A DNA stretch of 6,624 bases from Beijerinckiaceae bacterium (GCA_947458675.1 CANHAW010000123.1:1-6624), one strand, 5' to 3'; shown: positions 1-6,381, counted from the first letter of the stretch. The notes: generated from the sequence alone by a model not told the origin. Numbers and translations: made by a program.

Positions 1-1065
1 GGCGCCGTTGTCGTGCCCGCCGCCATGGCGATTTGCGAATTGGAAAATCTCTCGGGCGAGCGCCTGCTGCTTGCCACAGCCTATGGCGCAGAGCTGCTCT
101 GCCGCCTGAGCCTCGTCACACCCAAGGCGATCCATAAAGCAGGCTTCCACCCCACAGCCGTCATCGGCACGATGGCTGCTGCTGCTGCTGTCTCTGTTGC
201 GCTCGGTCTCAACAAGAAGCAGACGGTGGATGCGCTCGGCATTGCCGGCTCGATGGCCTCCGGCATTATTGAATATCTGGCAGAAGGCACCTGGACCAAG
301 CGCATGCATGCGGGCTGGGCGGCGCAATCTGGCCTGCGCGCAGCATTGATGGCGCGCGGCGGATTTTTGGGACCGCGCACGGTGTTTGAAGGCACGCATG
401 GTTTCTTCCATGCTTTCGCGCCCTCGCGCAAACCGGCTTTCGATCTGCTGCTGAAAGATCTCGGCCAGCGTTGGGTGATCGACGATATTGTCTTCAAACC
501 CTATGCCTGCGGAACCATGACGCAACCCTTTATCGATTGCGCCATTGCGCTCGCCAAACAGGGCGTCACGGCTGATGATATCGTCAAGATCGAATGCGAT
601 GTCGGCGAGGGCACGGTGCATCGCCTGTGGGAGCCGCTCAACGTCAAGCATAATCCAAAAACGCCCTATGCGGCGAAATTTTCGACGCCCTTCTGCATGG
701 CCATCGGCTTTCTCGAAGGCAAGGCGGGGCTCGGGCAATTTTCGGAAGAGAGTATTGCCGATGCGCGCGCCCGCGCTTTGGCAGCAAAAGTCTCCTACAA
801 GATCAATCCCGACGATCCCTATCCAGATCAATTCATCGGCCATTTGCGCGCCACGCTGAAAAGCGGCGAAACGCGCGAAGTGAAGCAAGCCTATATGCGC
901 GGCGGCAAGGCTGCGCCGATGAGCCTTGCAGAGGTTGAGAGCAAATTCGTCGACAATGCCATTTATGGCGGCTGGACGAATGCCGATGCACAAAAGGCGC
1001 GCGCCATTGTCGGTGGCCTTTTTGCGCAAGCCGATCCGAAAGCCTTGCGCGATCTGCGCATCTGA
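1..1065 (+). CDS. MmgE/PrpD family protein, 5'-truncated by the window edge
   Basis: This is the C-terminal three quarters of an MmgE/PrpD-family protein, the superfamily of 2-methylcitrate dehydratase (PrpD), cis-aconitate decarboxylase and iminodisuccinate epimerase. The frame is open from base 1 and reads GAVVVPAAMAICE, which in the family normally directly follows the conserved His-Pro of the active-site region. The true start is therefore upstream, with roughly 100 residues missing; the GTG at 13 is not a credible start. Of the 354 visible residues (numbered from base 1), the recognisable blocks are GFHPTAVIGTM followed by an Ala run (from about residue 48), TKRMHAGWAAQSG (about 99-111, Lys100 and His103), KPYACGTMTQ (about 166-175) and KFSTPF (about 226-231). 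The family is cytoplasmic and lacks signal peptides. It is the first visible gene of a packed operon, 8 nt before the GntR gene. Family assignment is firm; substrate and reaction are unknown because the family is functionally broad. Confidence 0.93.
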   Translation, partial: GAVVVPAAMAICELENLSGERLLLATAYGAELLCRLSLVTPKAIHKAGFHPTAVIGTMAAAAAVSVALGLNKKQTVDALGIAGSMASGIIEYLAEGTWTKRMHAGWAAQSGLRAALMARGGFLGPRTVFEGTHGFFHAFAPSRKPAFDLLLKDLGQRWVIDDIVFKPYACGTMTQPFIDCAIALAKQGVTADDIVKIECDVGEGTVHRLWEPLNVKHNPKTPYAAKFSTPFCMAIGFLEGKAGLGQFSEESIADARARALAAKVSYKINPDDPYPDQFIGHLRATLKSGETREVKQAYMRGGKAAPMSLAEVESKFVDNAIYGGWTNADAQKARAIVGGLFAQADPKALRDLRI

Positions 1066-1067
1066 GG
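1064..1067 (+). promoter_or_regulatory. Ribosome binding site of the GntR gene, inside the preceding stop codon
   Basis: GAGG at 1064-1067 shares its first two bases with the TGA stop of the upstream MmgE/PrpD gene and lies 6 nt before the ATG at 1074. The arrangement supports translational coupling of the two genes and fixes the regulator start. Confidence 0.6.
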
Positions 1068-1073
1068 CCACCC

Positions 1074-1784
1074 ATGTCGACCGTGCTCGAAAATGTCGCG
1101 CTGTTGAAAACGCGCTCGCTCGCCGTCCTCATCGAGGCGGAGGTCGAGCGCATGATCATGGCCGGCGAAATCGCGCCGGGTGACAGGATCAACGAGAACC
1201 AGCTGGCGCTGCGCTTTGGCACAAGCCGCGGGCCGATCCGCGAAGCTTTGCGCTCGCTGGAGGCAGGCGGGCTTGTCGAACTCAAGCCCAATCGCGGCGT
1301 CTTCGTGCGCACGCTTTCAGTTGAACAGGCCTGCGATATTTATGCTGTGCGCGCGGCATTGTTCGGGCTGGCAGGAAAACTCTGCGCCGAACGCCTCACG
1401 CCTGAGCAAGTGGCGGAACTCAAAGAGCTGCTGGCTGCGCTGGAGAGCGCCGCGCAAGCCAAGGATTTCGAGGCCTATTATCCGCTCAATCTGAAACTGC
1501 ATGAATTTATCGTCGATCGTTGCGGCAATCCGGTTCTGGCGCGCCATTACCGCGATCTGGTGAAAATGCTGCATCTCTTCCGCGCACGTTCGCTCATGCA
1601 GGGCGGCGGCCTCTCCATTTCCAACGATGAACATCGCGATATGGTCGATGCCATTGCATCGGGCGATGGGGCGCGCGCGCATAAAACACATTTCGATCAC
1701 GTGATGGCCGCCCGCGCGCGTCTCGTCACCACGCAAGACTCAAACCCCTCTTCGCAAGCCAAAACAAAAAAGGTTGCCCCATGA
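1074..1784 (+). CDS. GntR family transcriptional regulator, FadR/FCD subfamily
   Basis: A 236-residue DNA-binding regulator of usual length for the FCD branch of the GntR family. Residues about 12-80 form the winged helix-turn-helix: RSLAVLIEAEVERMIMAGEI leads into GDRINENQLALRFGTSRGPI and REALRSLEAGGLVELKPNRG, the typical GntR signature. Residues about 85-215 are an all-helical FCD effector domain. The residues expected to bind metal and carboxylate ligand are seen as Asn139-x3-His143, His187 (in DEHRDM) and His209 (in HFDHV); Asn in place of Asp at the first position is common in the family. FCD regulators usually sense small organic acids, which fits neighbours for carboxylate uptake and metabolism. 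The C-terminal tail (about 220-236) is polar and probably disordered. The gene sits between two MmgE/PrpD genes, starts 8 nt after the first and overlaps the second by 4 nt, so it is probably co-transcribed and controls its own operon. No clear operator was found in the window; the operon promoter is likely upstream of it. Confidence 0.93.
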   Translation: MSTVLENVALLKTRSLAVLIEAEVERMIMAGEIAPGDRINENQLALRFGTSRGPIREALRSLEAGGLVELKPNRGVFVRTLSVEQACDIYAVRAALFGLAGKLCAERLTPEQVAELKELLAALESAAQAKDFEAYYPLNLKLHEFIVDRCGNPVLARHYRDLVKMLHLFRARSLMQGGGLSISNDEHRDMVDAIASGDGARAHKTHFDHVMAARARLVTTQDSNPSSQAKTKKVAP

Positions 1785-3220
1785 GCACGAAACACCAAGT
1801 GACCGCCGAAGCGATCAGCTTCATCGAAAACGTCAGCTATGACGCGCTGCCCGCCGAGGCTCTGCGCATTGGCAAGCGCTGCATGATCGACACGCTCGGC
1901 CTCTATCTCGCCGGCGGTCTCGAACATTCCGTGCAAATGCTGGCCGTTGACGCAGTCGAAACAGGCGGGCGCGAAGATGCTTTCGTCATTGCCGCCGGCA
2001 AGAAGAAAGTGCCGGCTGCTTTGGCCGCGCGCGTGCTCGCCACCGCAGGCCACGCGCATGATTGGGACGATACGCAGGTCTCGCATGATCCAGCCCATGT
2101 CTATGGTCTGCTCACGCATCCCTCCTGCCCGCCGCTGACATCGGCCATTGTCATGTCGCAGAAGCTCGCTGCCCAAGGCAAGACCGTCGATGGCAAGGCT
2201 TTCATGACGGCCTTCCAGACGGGCTTTGATGTCGAGTGCAAGATTTCCGAATGGATGAAGCCGGTGCATTATCGCCGTGGTCATCATTCGTCCGGCACGG
2301 TCGGCACATTTGGCGCTGCTGCAACGGCTGCCAAACTTCTCGGCCTCAAGGGCGAGACGCTGGCGCATGCGCTCGGCATTGCCGCTTCGCTCGCTGCTGG
2401 CATTCGCTGCAATTTCGGCACGATGACCAAACCGCTGCATGTCGGCCGCGCCGCAGAAAACGGCGTCACTGCTGCATTGCTCGCAGCACGCGGCTTCACC
2501 GCCGATCCGACGGCGCTTGATGGGCCATGGGGTTTCTTCTCCGTCATGGGCGAAGGCGCAACGGAAGAAAAATTCGCGCAGGGCTTTGGCAAGACGCTGA
2601 CGATTGTCGATCCGGGCGTGTCGATCAAGCCCTATCCGTCAGGCATTCTCACGCATCAGTCGATGGATGCGATGATGAACCTCGTGCTCAAGCATGATCT
2701 CAAGCCCGAAGAAATCGTCACGATCCGCTTCTATGCGGGCAAGAACATTATCGAGCCGATACGCTATCCGGTGGCAGTCAACCATCTGCAGGCGAAATTC
2801 TCCATGCCCGCACTTTTGTGCATGATCGCGCTGAAGCGCCGCGCCAGCCATCACGAATTCATGGATGATTTCGTCGCCGGCCCGCAGATGCAGGCCTTGC
2901 AGCGCGCGACCTCCGTGCATCTCGATGCCGAGATTGATGCGCAGGGCTATGATCTCATCCGTTCGCGCATTGAAGTTGACACGAAGGATGGTCGCAAGCT
3001 GGTGGAATGGGCGGACGAGCGCTATCGCGGCGGCCCGCTCAACCCGATCAGCGATGCCGATCTCGAAGGCAAGTTCCGCATGTGCGCGGAAGGCGCCATT
3101 GATGATGCCGCGCAGGCGCGCCTCCTCGACATGGTGCGCGGGCTGGAAAAGCTCGGCAAGGCGACCGATCTCGCCGATGCGATGATCTATGATTCGATCG
3201 GAGGCGGCGCGCATGCGTGA
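1781..3220 (+). CDS. MmgE/PrpD family protein (second, complete copy)
   Basis: A complete 479-residue member of the MmgE/PrpD superfamily, close to the usual 450-500 residues. The ATG at 1781 overlaps the GntR stop as ATGA and has AAGG at 1770-1773 as ribosome binding site. The N-terminal helical domain carries HAHDWDDT (91-98) and THPSCPP (112-118). The following region has HHSSGTVGTFGAAATAA (168-184), MTKPLHVGRAAENG (215-228, with Lys217 and His220), SIKPYPSGILTHQSM (281-295) and AKFSMPAL (338-345). These match the residue blocks lining the active site in PrpD and cis-aconitate decarboxylase. By family knowledge it would be a cytoplasmic lyase, dehydratase or isomerase acting on a polycarboxylate; the exact reaction cannot be assigned. 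It differs clearly from the truncated MmgE/PrpD upstream in the same blocks, so the pair is not a recent duplication. Its last 8 bases overlap the start of the SDR-like gene. Confidence 0.94.
   Translation: MSTKHQVTAEAISFIENVSYDALPAEALRIGKRCMIDTLGLYLAGGLEHSVQMLAVDAVETGGREDAFVIAAGKKKVPAALAARVLATAGHAHDWDDTQVSHDPAHVYGLLTHPSCPPLTSAIVMSQKLAAQGKTVDGKAFMTAFQTGFDVECKISEWMKPVHYRRGHHSSGTVGTFGAAATAAKLLGLKGETLAHALGIAASLAAGIRCNFGTMTKPLHVGRAAENGVTAALLAARGFTADPTALDGPWGFFSVMGEGATEEKFAQGFGKTLTIVDPGVSIKPYPSGILTHQSMDAMMNLVLKHDLKPEEIVTIRFYAGKNIIEPIRYPVAVNHLQAKFSMPALLCMIALKRRASHHEFMDDFVAGPQMQALQRATSVHLDAEIDAQGYDLIRSRIEVDTKDGRKLVEWADERYRGGPLNPISDADLEGKFRMCAEGAIDDAAQARLLDMVRGLEKLGKATDLADAMIYDSIGGGAHA
3200..3204 (+). 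promoter_or_regulatory. Ribosome binding site that sets the SDR start
   Basis: GGAGG at 3200-3204 lies 8 nt before the ATG at 3213. It falls inside the end of the MmgE/PrpD gene. It argues for the ATG at 3213 rather than the in-frame ATG at 3189, which would lie upstream of this site and add eight residues ahead of the normal SDR N-terminus. Confidence 0.75.
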
Positions 3221-3959
3221 GCTTGAGGGCCGCGTTGCTCTTGTCACCGGTGGTGCGCGCAATATCGGGCGCGCCATCGCGCTCGATCTGGCGGAAGGCG
3301 GCGCAAATGTGATGCTCGCCGCCCGCGCCGATCGCGAGGGGCTCGAAGAAACAGCAAAGCTCGCGCGCGAAAAAGGCGTGCGGGCCGAGATTGTGACCGC
3401 CGATCTCACCGATCCGGCGGCGGTGCGCGGCATGATCGAGGCGGTGCAAAAGGCTTTTGGCCGTCTCGACATTCTCGTCAACAATGCGGCTTTGCGCGGC
3501 GAGACGAAAATTGCCGACATTACGATTGAGGAATGGCGCAAAGTGCTGGCCGTCAATCTCGATGCAGCATTTCTCGCCACGCAAGCGGCTTTGCCTTTGT
3601 TGCAGGCGAGCGATGCAGGCGCAGTCATCAATATTGGCGGGCTCACCGCCTATACGGGCGCAAAGAATCGTCCCCATGTTGTGGCTGCAAAGGCAGGGCT
3701 CGACGGGCTCACCAAGGCTTTGGCACAGGATCTTGCGCCGGTTGTGACCGTCAATCTCGTTTCGCCGGGTTTGATCGAAACAATTCGCGGCGGCTCTTCG
3801 CCCATCGAGCCCGATCATCACAAGAAACATACGACATTGATGGGCCGGCGCGGTCGACCCGAGGAAGTCGCATCCATGGTGCGCCATCTCGCCGGGCCGA
3901 ACGGGCGCTACATTACCGGGCAAACCATTCATGTGAATGGCGGCGTCTATCTGCCTTAA
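3213..3959 (+). CDS. SDR-family (Rossmann) protein lacking the classical catalytic Ser and Tyr
   Basis: A 248-residue protein with the length and fold signature of classical short-chain dehydrogenases/reductases. Seen from the chosen start: TGGARNIG (12-19), the glycine-rich cofactor loop; ADL at 63-65, where the adenine ring packs; NNA (90-92); the active-site Asn115 in LAVNLDAAF; Lys160 in VVAAKAGLDGLTKAL; and a C-terminal ITGQTIHVNGG (234-244). The dinucleotide site looks intact, and Arg38 after beta2 (in AARAD) is compatible with NADP(H), which is uncertain. The residue 17 before Lys160, normally the catalytic Ser, is Gly143. The residue 4 before Lys160, normally the catalytic Tyr of YxxxK, is Val156. 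Automated annotation would probably call it a 3-oxoacyl-ACP reductase (FabG-like) or plain SDR oxidoreductase, but classical hydride-transfer chemistry is doubtful. The start overlaps the MmgE/PrpD gene by 8 nt, indicating coupled translation. It may act on, or sense, the same metabolite as the neighbours; its function is unknown. Confidence 0.9.
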   Translation: MRELEGRVALVTGGARNIGRAIALDLAEGGANVMLAARADREGLEETAKLAREKGVRAEIVTADLTDPAAVRGMIEAVQKAFGRLDILVNNAALRGETKIADITIEEWRKVLAVNLDAAFLATQAALPLLQASDAGAVINIGGLTAYTGAKNRPHVVAAKAGLDGLTKALAQDLAPVVTVNLVSPGLIETIRGGSSPIEPDHHKKHTTLMGRRGRPEEVASMVRHLAGPNGRYITGQTIHVNGGVYLP

Positions 3960-3965
3960 AAAATG

Positions 3966-4051
3966 CCGTCATTGTGAGCACAGCGAAGCAATCCAGACGT
4001 GATACGTCAGGCCCCTGGATTGCTTCGTCGCTTTGCTGCTTGCAATGACCG
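3966..4051. repeat. Imperfect palindromic repeat (dispersed REP-like type)
   Basis: The gap between the SDR and binding-protein genes holds a long imperfect inverted repeat. The inner arms cgaagcaatccag (3984-3996) and ctggattgcttcg (4015-4027) are perfect 13-base complements around an 18-nt loop (3997-4014) that contains acgt-gat-acgt. The outer arms gtcattg (3968-3974) and caatgac (4043-4049) also pair; the right arm has a few extra bases between the two paired blocks. The pattern, gtcattg near the ends and gaagcaatccag inside, is one I recognise as a high-copy intergenic palindrome of several alphaproteobacterial genomes. Copy number in this genome cannot be seen from one window. In RNA it would fold into a hairpin just after the SDR stop and could protect the operon 3' end or reduce read-through. 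There is no T-run, so it is not a standard intrinsic terminator. Confidence 0.8.
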
Positions 4052-4063
4052 GCGCATATTTAC

Positions 4064-4070
4064 GGAGGAG
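4064..4070 (+). promoter_or_regulatory. Strong ribosome binding site of the binding-protein gene
   Basis: GGAGGAG at 4064-4070 is a near-perfect Shine-Dalgarno sequence 6 nt before the ATG at 4077. It selects this start over codons further upstream in the same frame, which would run back into the palindromic repeat and spoil the signal peptide. Confidence 0.8.
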
Positions 4071-4076
4071 AACGAG

Positions 4077-5057
4077 ATGAAAAGCATGAAGCTTCTTTTT
4101 AAAGGCGCTCTTCTTTGCGCTTTGGTCATGTCTCCACAGGCTTTCGCGCAAAATTACCCCGTGCGGGCCATCAATGTGATCGTGCCTTATGCGCCCGGCG
4201 GCAATACGGATGTTGTCGGCCGCATCGTCACCGAACAGATGGGCAGGATTCTCGGCCAGCAAATGGTCATTGAAAATGTCGGCGGCGCAGGCGGTACAAC
4301 GGGATCTGCACGTGCAGCGCGCGCTGAGCCCAATGGTTATACTTTGCTCGTCGGCCAGATGGGCACACATGCGGCAAGTGTCGGTCTCTATCCGCGCCTT
4401 GCCTATAATCCGGTCGATGATTTCGAGCATATCAGCCAGCTCTCCGACACGCCGATTGCGGTTCTCGTGAAGAAGAATTTCCCGGCGCAGACGTTGGGCG
4501 AATTCATGACCATGCTCAAAGCCGATCCGCAGAAATTCAACAATGGCCATGGCGGCGTTGGCGCAACATCGCATGTGTCCTGCCTGTTCTTCACCGCGCT
4601 TGTCGGTGCACGTGCACCGATGATCGCCTATACGGGCTCAGGCCCGGCATTGAACGATCTCGTCTCGGGTCAGTATGATTTTCTCTGCGATCAGATTCCC
4701 CATCTTGTGCCGCAGGTGACATCGGGCAATATTCGCGCACTCGCCATTGCGCAGCTTGAGCGCTCGCCCGCTTTGCCGAATGTGCCGACGACAACGGAAG
4801 CGGGACTTCCCGGCTTCCAGGCATCGGGCTGGAATGCGCTCTTCGCGCCCAAGGGCACGCCGCGCGAGATTGTTGAAAGATTGTCGGCAACGGCGCGTCA
4901 GGCGCTTGATGATCCAGCGACACGCGCGCGGTTGGAAACAATCGGCGCCGTTCTGCCGCGCGCTGAAAACCGCACGCCGGATGGGCTGAAAGCCTTTGTC
5001 GCCTCCGAAATCGCCAAATGGACGCCGATTGTGAAAGAATCGGCAGCTGCGAAATAA
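4077..5057 (+). CDS. Tripartite tricarboxylate transporter substrate-binding protein (Bug/TctC family)
   Basis: A 326-residue periplasmic solute-binding protein, the usual length for the Bug/TctC family. Residues 1-24 are a signal peptide: MKSMKLLFKG, a hydrophobic stretch (ALLCALVM) and a signal peptidase I site AFA|QN. The Cys at 14 lacks a lipobox context. The mature protein starts with YPVRAINVIVPYAPGGNTD (27-45), the Bug hallmark in which the PGG-xx-D loop contacts a ligand carboxylate. It continues with ENVGGAGGTTG (66-76), the second ligand loop, PNGYTLLVG (85-93) and AYTGSGPALNDLVSGQYDF in the second lobe. Bug proteins bind organic acids such as citrate, other carboxylates or aromatic acids and deliver them to TctA/TctB membrane proteins; none are visible here, and orphan Bug genes are common. 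It lies 117 nt after the SDR gene, beyond the palindrome, so it may have its own promoter or be part of a longer transcript. The ligand is unknown; a substrate of the adjacent MmgE/PrpD enzymes or a product of the downstream esterase is a reasonable inference. Confidence 0.93.
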   Translation: MKSMKLLFKGALLCALVMSPQAFAQNYPVRAINVIVPYAPGGNTDVVGRIVTEQMGRILGQQMVIENVGGAGGTTGSARAARAEPNGYTLLVGQMGTHAASVGLYPRLAYNPVDDFEHISQLSDTPIAVLVKKNFPAQTLGEFMTMLKADPQKFNNGHGGVGATSHVSCLFFTALVGARAPMIAYTGSGPALNDLVSGQYDFLCDQIPHLVPQVTSGNIRALAIAQLERSPALPNVPTTTEAGLPGFQASGWNALFAPKGTPREIVERLSATARQALDDPATRARLETIGAVLPRAENRTPDGLKAFVASEIAKWTPIVKESAAAK

Positions 5058-5065
5058 AACAGTTT

Positions 5066-5090
5066 GCGGGCGGCGCAGAGCGTCGCCCGC
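5066..5090 (+). terminator. GC-rich hairpin after the binding-protein gene, terminator-like
   Basis: Bases 5066-5076 and 5080-5090 pair over 11 positions (one G-U wobble at 5073/5083) around an AGA loop, beginning 8 nt after the stop codon. A pyrimidine-rich stretch (tcccgctctcgcttt) follows instead of a clean T-run. It could be a weak terminator or a 3'-end stabiliser that uncouples the binding-protein gene from the esterase gene. The hairpin is clear; its function is inferred. Confidence 0.5.
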
Positions 5091-5175
5091 TCCCGCTCTC
5101 GCTTTGGGCGGGACAAGTTGACAAGCGTGCCTCTTGCGGCGAGCCTTCTCCCAACAACAAAACTGGGGGGATGGC

Positions 5176-6318
5176 ATGAAAAGCAAAATCGCGACTGCAA
5201 TGGCATTGGCTGTGGGACTGGGCGCAAGTGGCGCGCAGGCGCAGGGGGCAAAAAGCCCGATCTCCATTGCCGATCAGGGATATTTTTTCGCCGGCGGCAG
5301 CTATCGCGACACGAAAGATGGCCAGATCCGCACGGGCCAGATGTTCGTCCAATATCAAATCCCGGCCGAGCGCAAATTTCCTCATCCTGTCGTGATGGTG
5401 CATGGCGGCGGACAGACCGGAACAAACTTTCTGATGACGCCAGATGGGCGCGAGGGCTGGGCAACTTATTTCCTGCGCCAGGGCTATGCGGTCTATGTCG
5501 TCGATCAGGCGGCGCGCGGTCGCTCCGGCTATTTCACTGAAGTTTATGGCGCGACGCGGCGGCCCAATACCAAGGCCATGTCGGAGCGTTTCACCGCACC
5601 CAAAAGTTCAAACCTCTATCCGCAGGCAGCACTGCATACGCAATGGCCCGGCGCGGGTGTTTCCGGCGATCCGGTCTTCGATCAATTCTTCGCCTCGCAA
5701 GTCGAGGACATTGCCGATGTATCGATGATTGAATTGCTCAATCGCGCCGCCGGCGTGGCGCTTCTGGAAAAGATCGGCCCGTCGGTTCTGCTCACCCATT
5801 CGCAATCGGGCACGATTGGCTGGACGATAGCCAATGATCGGCCCGATCTTGTCAAAGGCATTGTCGCAGTCGAGCCCAATGGGCCGGCCTTCTACGACAA
5901 TGAAGTGATCGGTGCGCCGGACTGGTTCAAGGATGGGCGCCTCTCGCGGCCCAATGGCATTACGCGCACGAGCCTCACTTTCGATCCGCCGCTGGCGCAG
6001 GGCGAGACTTTGCAGCCCCAGCGTGAGGCCAAGGCTGATGGCGCAGGCCTTGTGCGCTGCTGGCTGCAGCCGGAGCCCGCGCGCAAATTGCCGAAACTTG
6101 CGGGCATTCCGATCCTGATCGTTGTCAGCGAGGCGTCCTATCATGCGCCTTACGATCATTGCGCATCGAAATTCCTCACACAGGCCGGCGTGAAGAATGA
6201 ATTCGTGCGGCTTGAAAATATCGGCATCAAGGGCAACGGCCATATGATGATGCTCGAGAAGAACAATCTCGAAGTCGCAGCCTATCTGAAAGGCTGGATC
6301 GAGAAGAGCATCAAGTGA
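5176..6318 (+). CDS. Secreted alpha/beta-hydrolase, esterase related to the Alcaligenes EST structure
   Basis: A 380-residue alpha/beta hydrolase. The ATG at 5176 is chosen because it follows a G-run (5165-5170) and opens directly on a signal peptide, MKSKIATAMALAVGLGASG, with a cleavage site AQA|Q near residue 22; a TTG at 5134 would place a polar extension ahead of it. Motifs in order: VHGGGQTGTNF (75-85), the oxyanion-hole loop; TPDGREGW (88-95) and YFLRQGYAVYVVDQAARGRS (98-117); LLTHSQSG (205-212) with nucleophile Ser209; VAVEPNG (230-236) with Glu233; and KGNGHMMMLEKNNLEVA (352-368) with His356. This set, including the Glu acid and the HMMM-near-NNL block, is what I recall of the Alcaligenes esterase solved as PDB 1QLW; the recall is from memory. 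It is probably a periplasmic or exported carboxylesterase with unknown substrate. Cys295 and Cys329 are the only cysteines and might form a disulfide. It ends just before a strong terminator, so it closes the plus-strand block. Confidence 0.9.
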   Translation: MKSKIATAMALAVGLGASGAQAQGAKSPISIADQGYFFAGGSYRDTKDGQIRTGQMFVQYQIPAERKFPHPVVMVHGGGQTGTNFLMTPDGREGWATYFLRQGYAVYVVDQAARGRSGYFTEVYGATRRPNTKAMSERFTAPKSSNLYPQAALHTQWPGAGVSGDPVFDQFFASQVEDIADVSMIELLNRAAGVALLEKIGPSVLLTHSQSGTIGWTIANDRPDLVKGIVAVEPNGPAFYDNEVIGAPDWFKDGRLSRPNGITRTSLTFDPPLAQGETLQPQREAKADGAGLVRCWLQPEPARKLPKLAGIPILIVVSEASYHAPYDHCASKFLTQAGVKNEFVRLENIGIKGNGHMMMLEKNNLEVAAYLKGWIEKSIK

Positions 6319-6322
6319 CATG

Positions 6323-6362
6323 AAAAAGGCCCGGTCCTTGCGGACCGGGCCTTGGTTTTTTT
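6323..6362. terminator. Bidirectional intrinsic terminator between convergent genes
   Basis: A perfect 12-bp stem (6326-6337 with 6342-6353) closes on a TTGC loop. On the plus strand it is followed by a seven-base T-run (6356-6362). On the minus strand the A-run at 6323-6327 reads as a T-run after the stem. It lies 4 nt after the esterase stop and about 20 nt beyond the stop of the minus-strand gene, so it can end both transcripts. Confidence 0.93.
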
Positions 6363-6381
6363 CAAACCTCTTGCGCGCGCT

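Noticed and set aside
175..189. Five tandem GCT triplets, possible slippage tract
   Set aside because: They encode an Ala run in a helix that is Ala-rich throughout the MmgE/PrpD family, so coding constraint explains it; the tract is too short to claim phase variation.
1488..1502. Asn139 instead of Asp as a metal ligand in the FCD domain of the regulator
   Set aside because: Asn at this place (N-x3-H) is frequent among FCD regulators, and the three His positions are intact, so this is normal variation.
3189..3212. Upstream in-frame ATG as the SDR start, adding eight residues
   Set aside because: The GGAGG at 3200-3204 lies downstream of it and is ideally spaced for the ATG at 3213, and the SDR fold normally starts a few residues before the beta1 strand, as it does from 3213.
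2639..3932. Long minus-strand open frames (up to about 335 codons) opposite the MmgE/PrpD and SDR genes
   Set aside because: Their translations show no family motifs and mirror the codon bias of the strongly supported plus-strand genes, as expected for antisense shadows in GC-rich DNA.
4110..4130. Cys14 of the binding protein as a lipoprotein attachment site
   Set aside because: The residues before it (A-L-L) do not fit a lipobox, which needs a small residue just before the Cys, and a good signal peptidase I site AFA|Q follows.
5118..5147. TTGACA as a full sigma-70 promoter for the esterase
   Set aside because: The -35 hexamer is perfect, but there is no recognisable -10 at 16-18 nt, so I do not list it as a promoter feature.
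5171..5179. Two-codon upstream ORF (ATG GCA TGA) overlapping the esterase start codon
   Set aside because: The G-run that would serve as ribosome binding site directly abuts this ATG and leaves no spacing, so initiation there is unlikely; it is probably chance.
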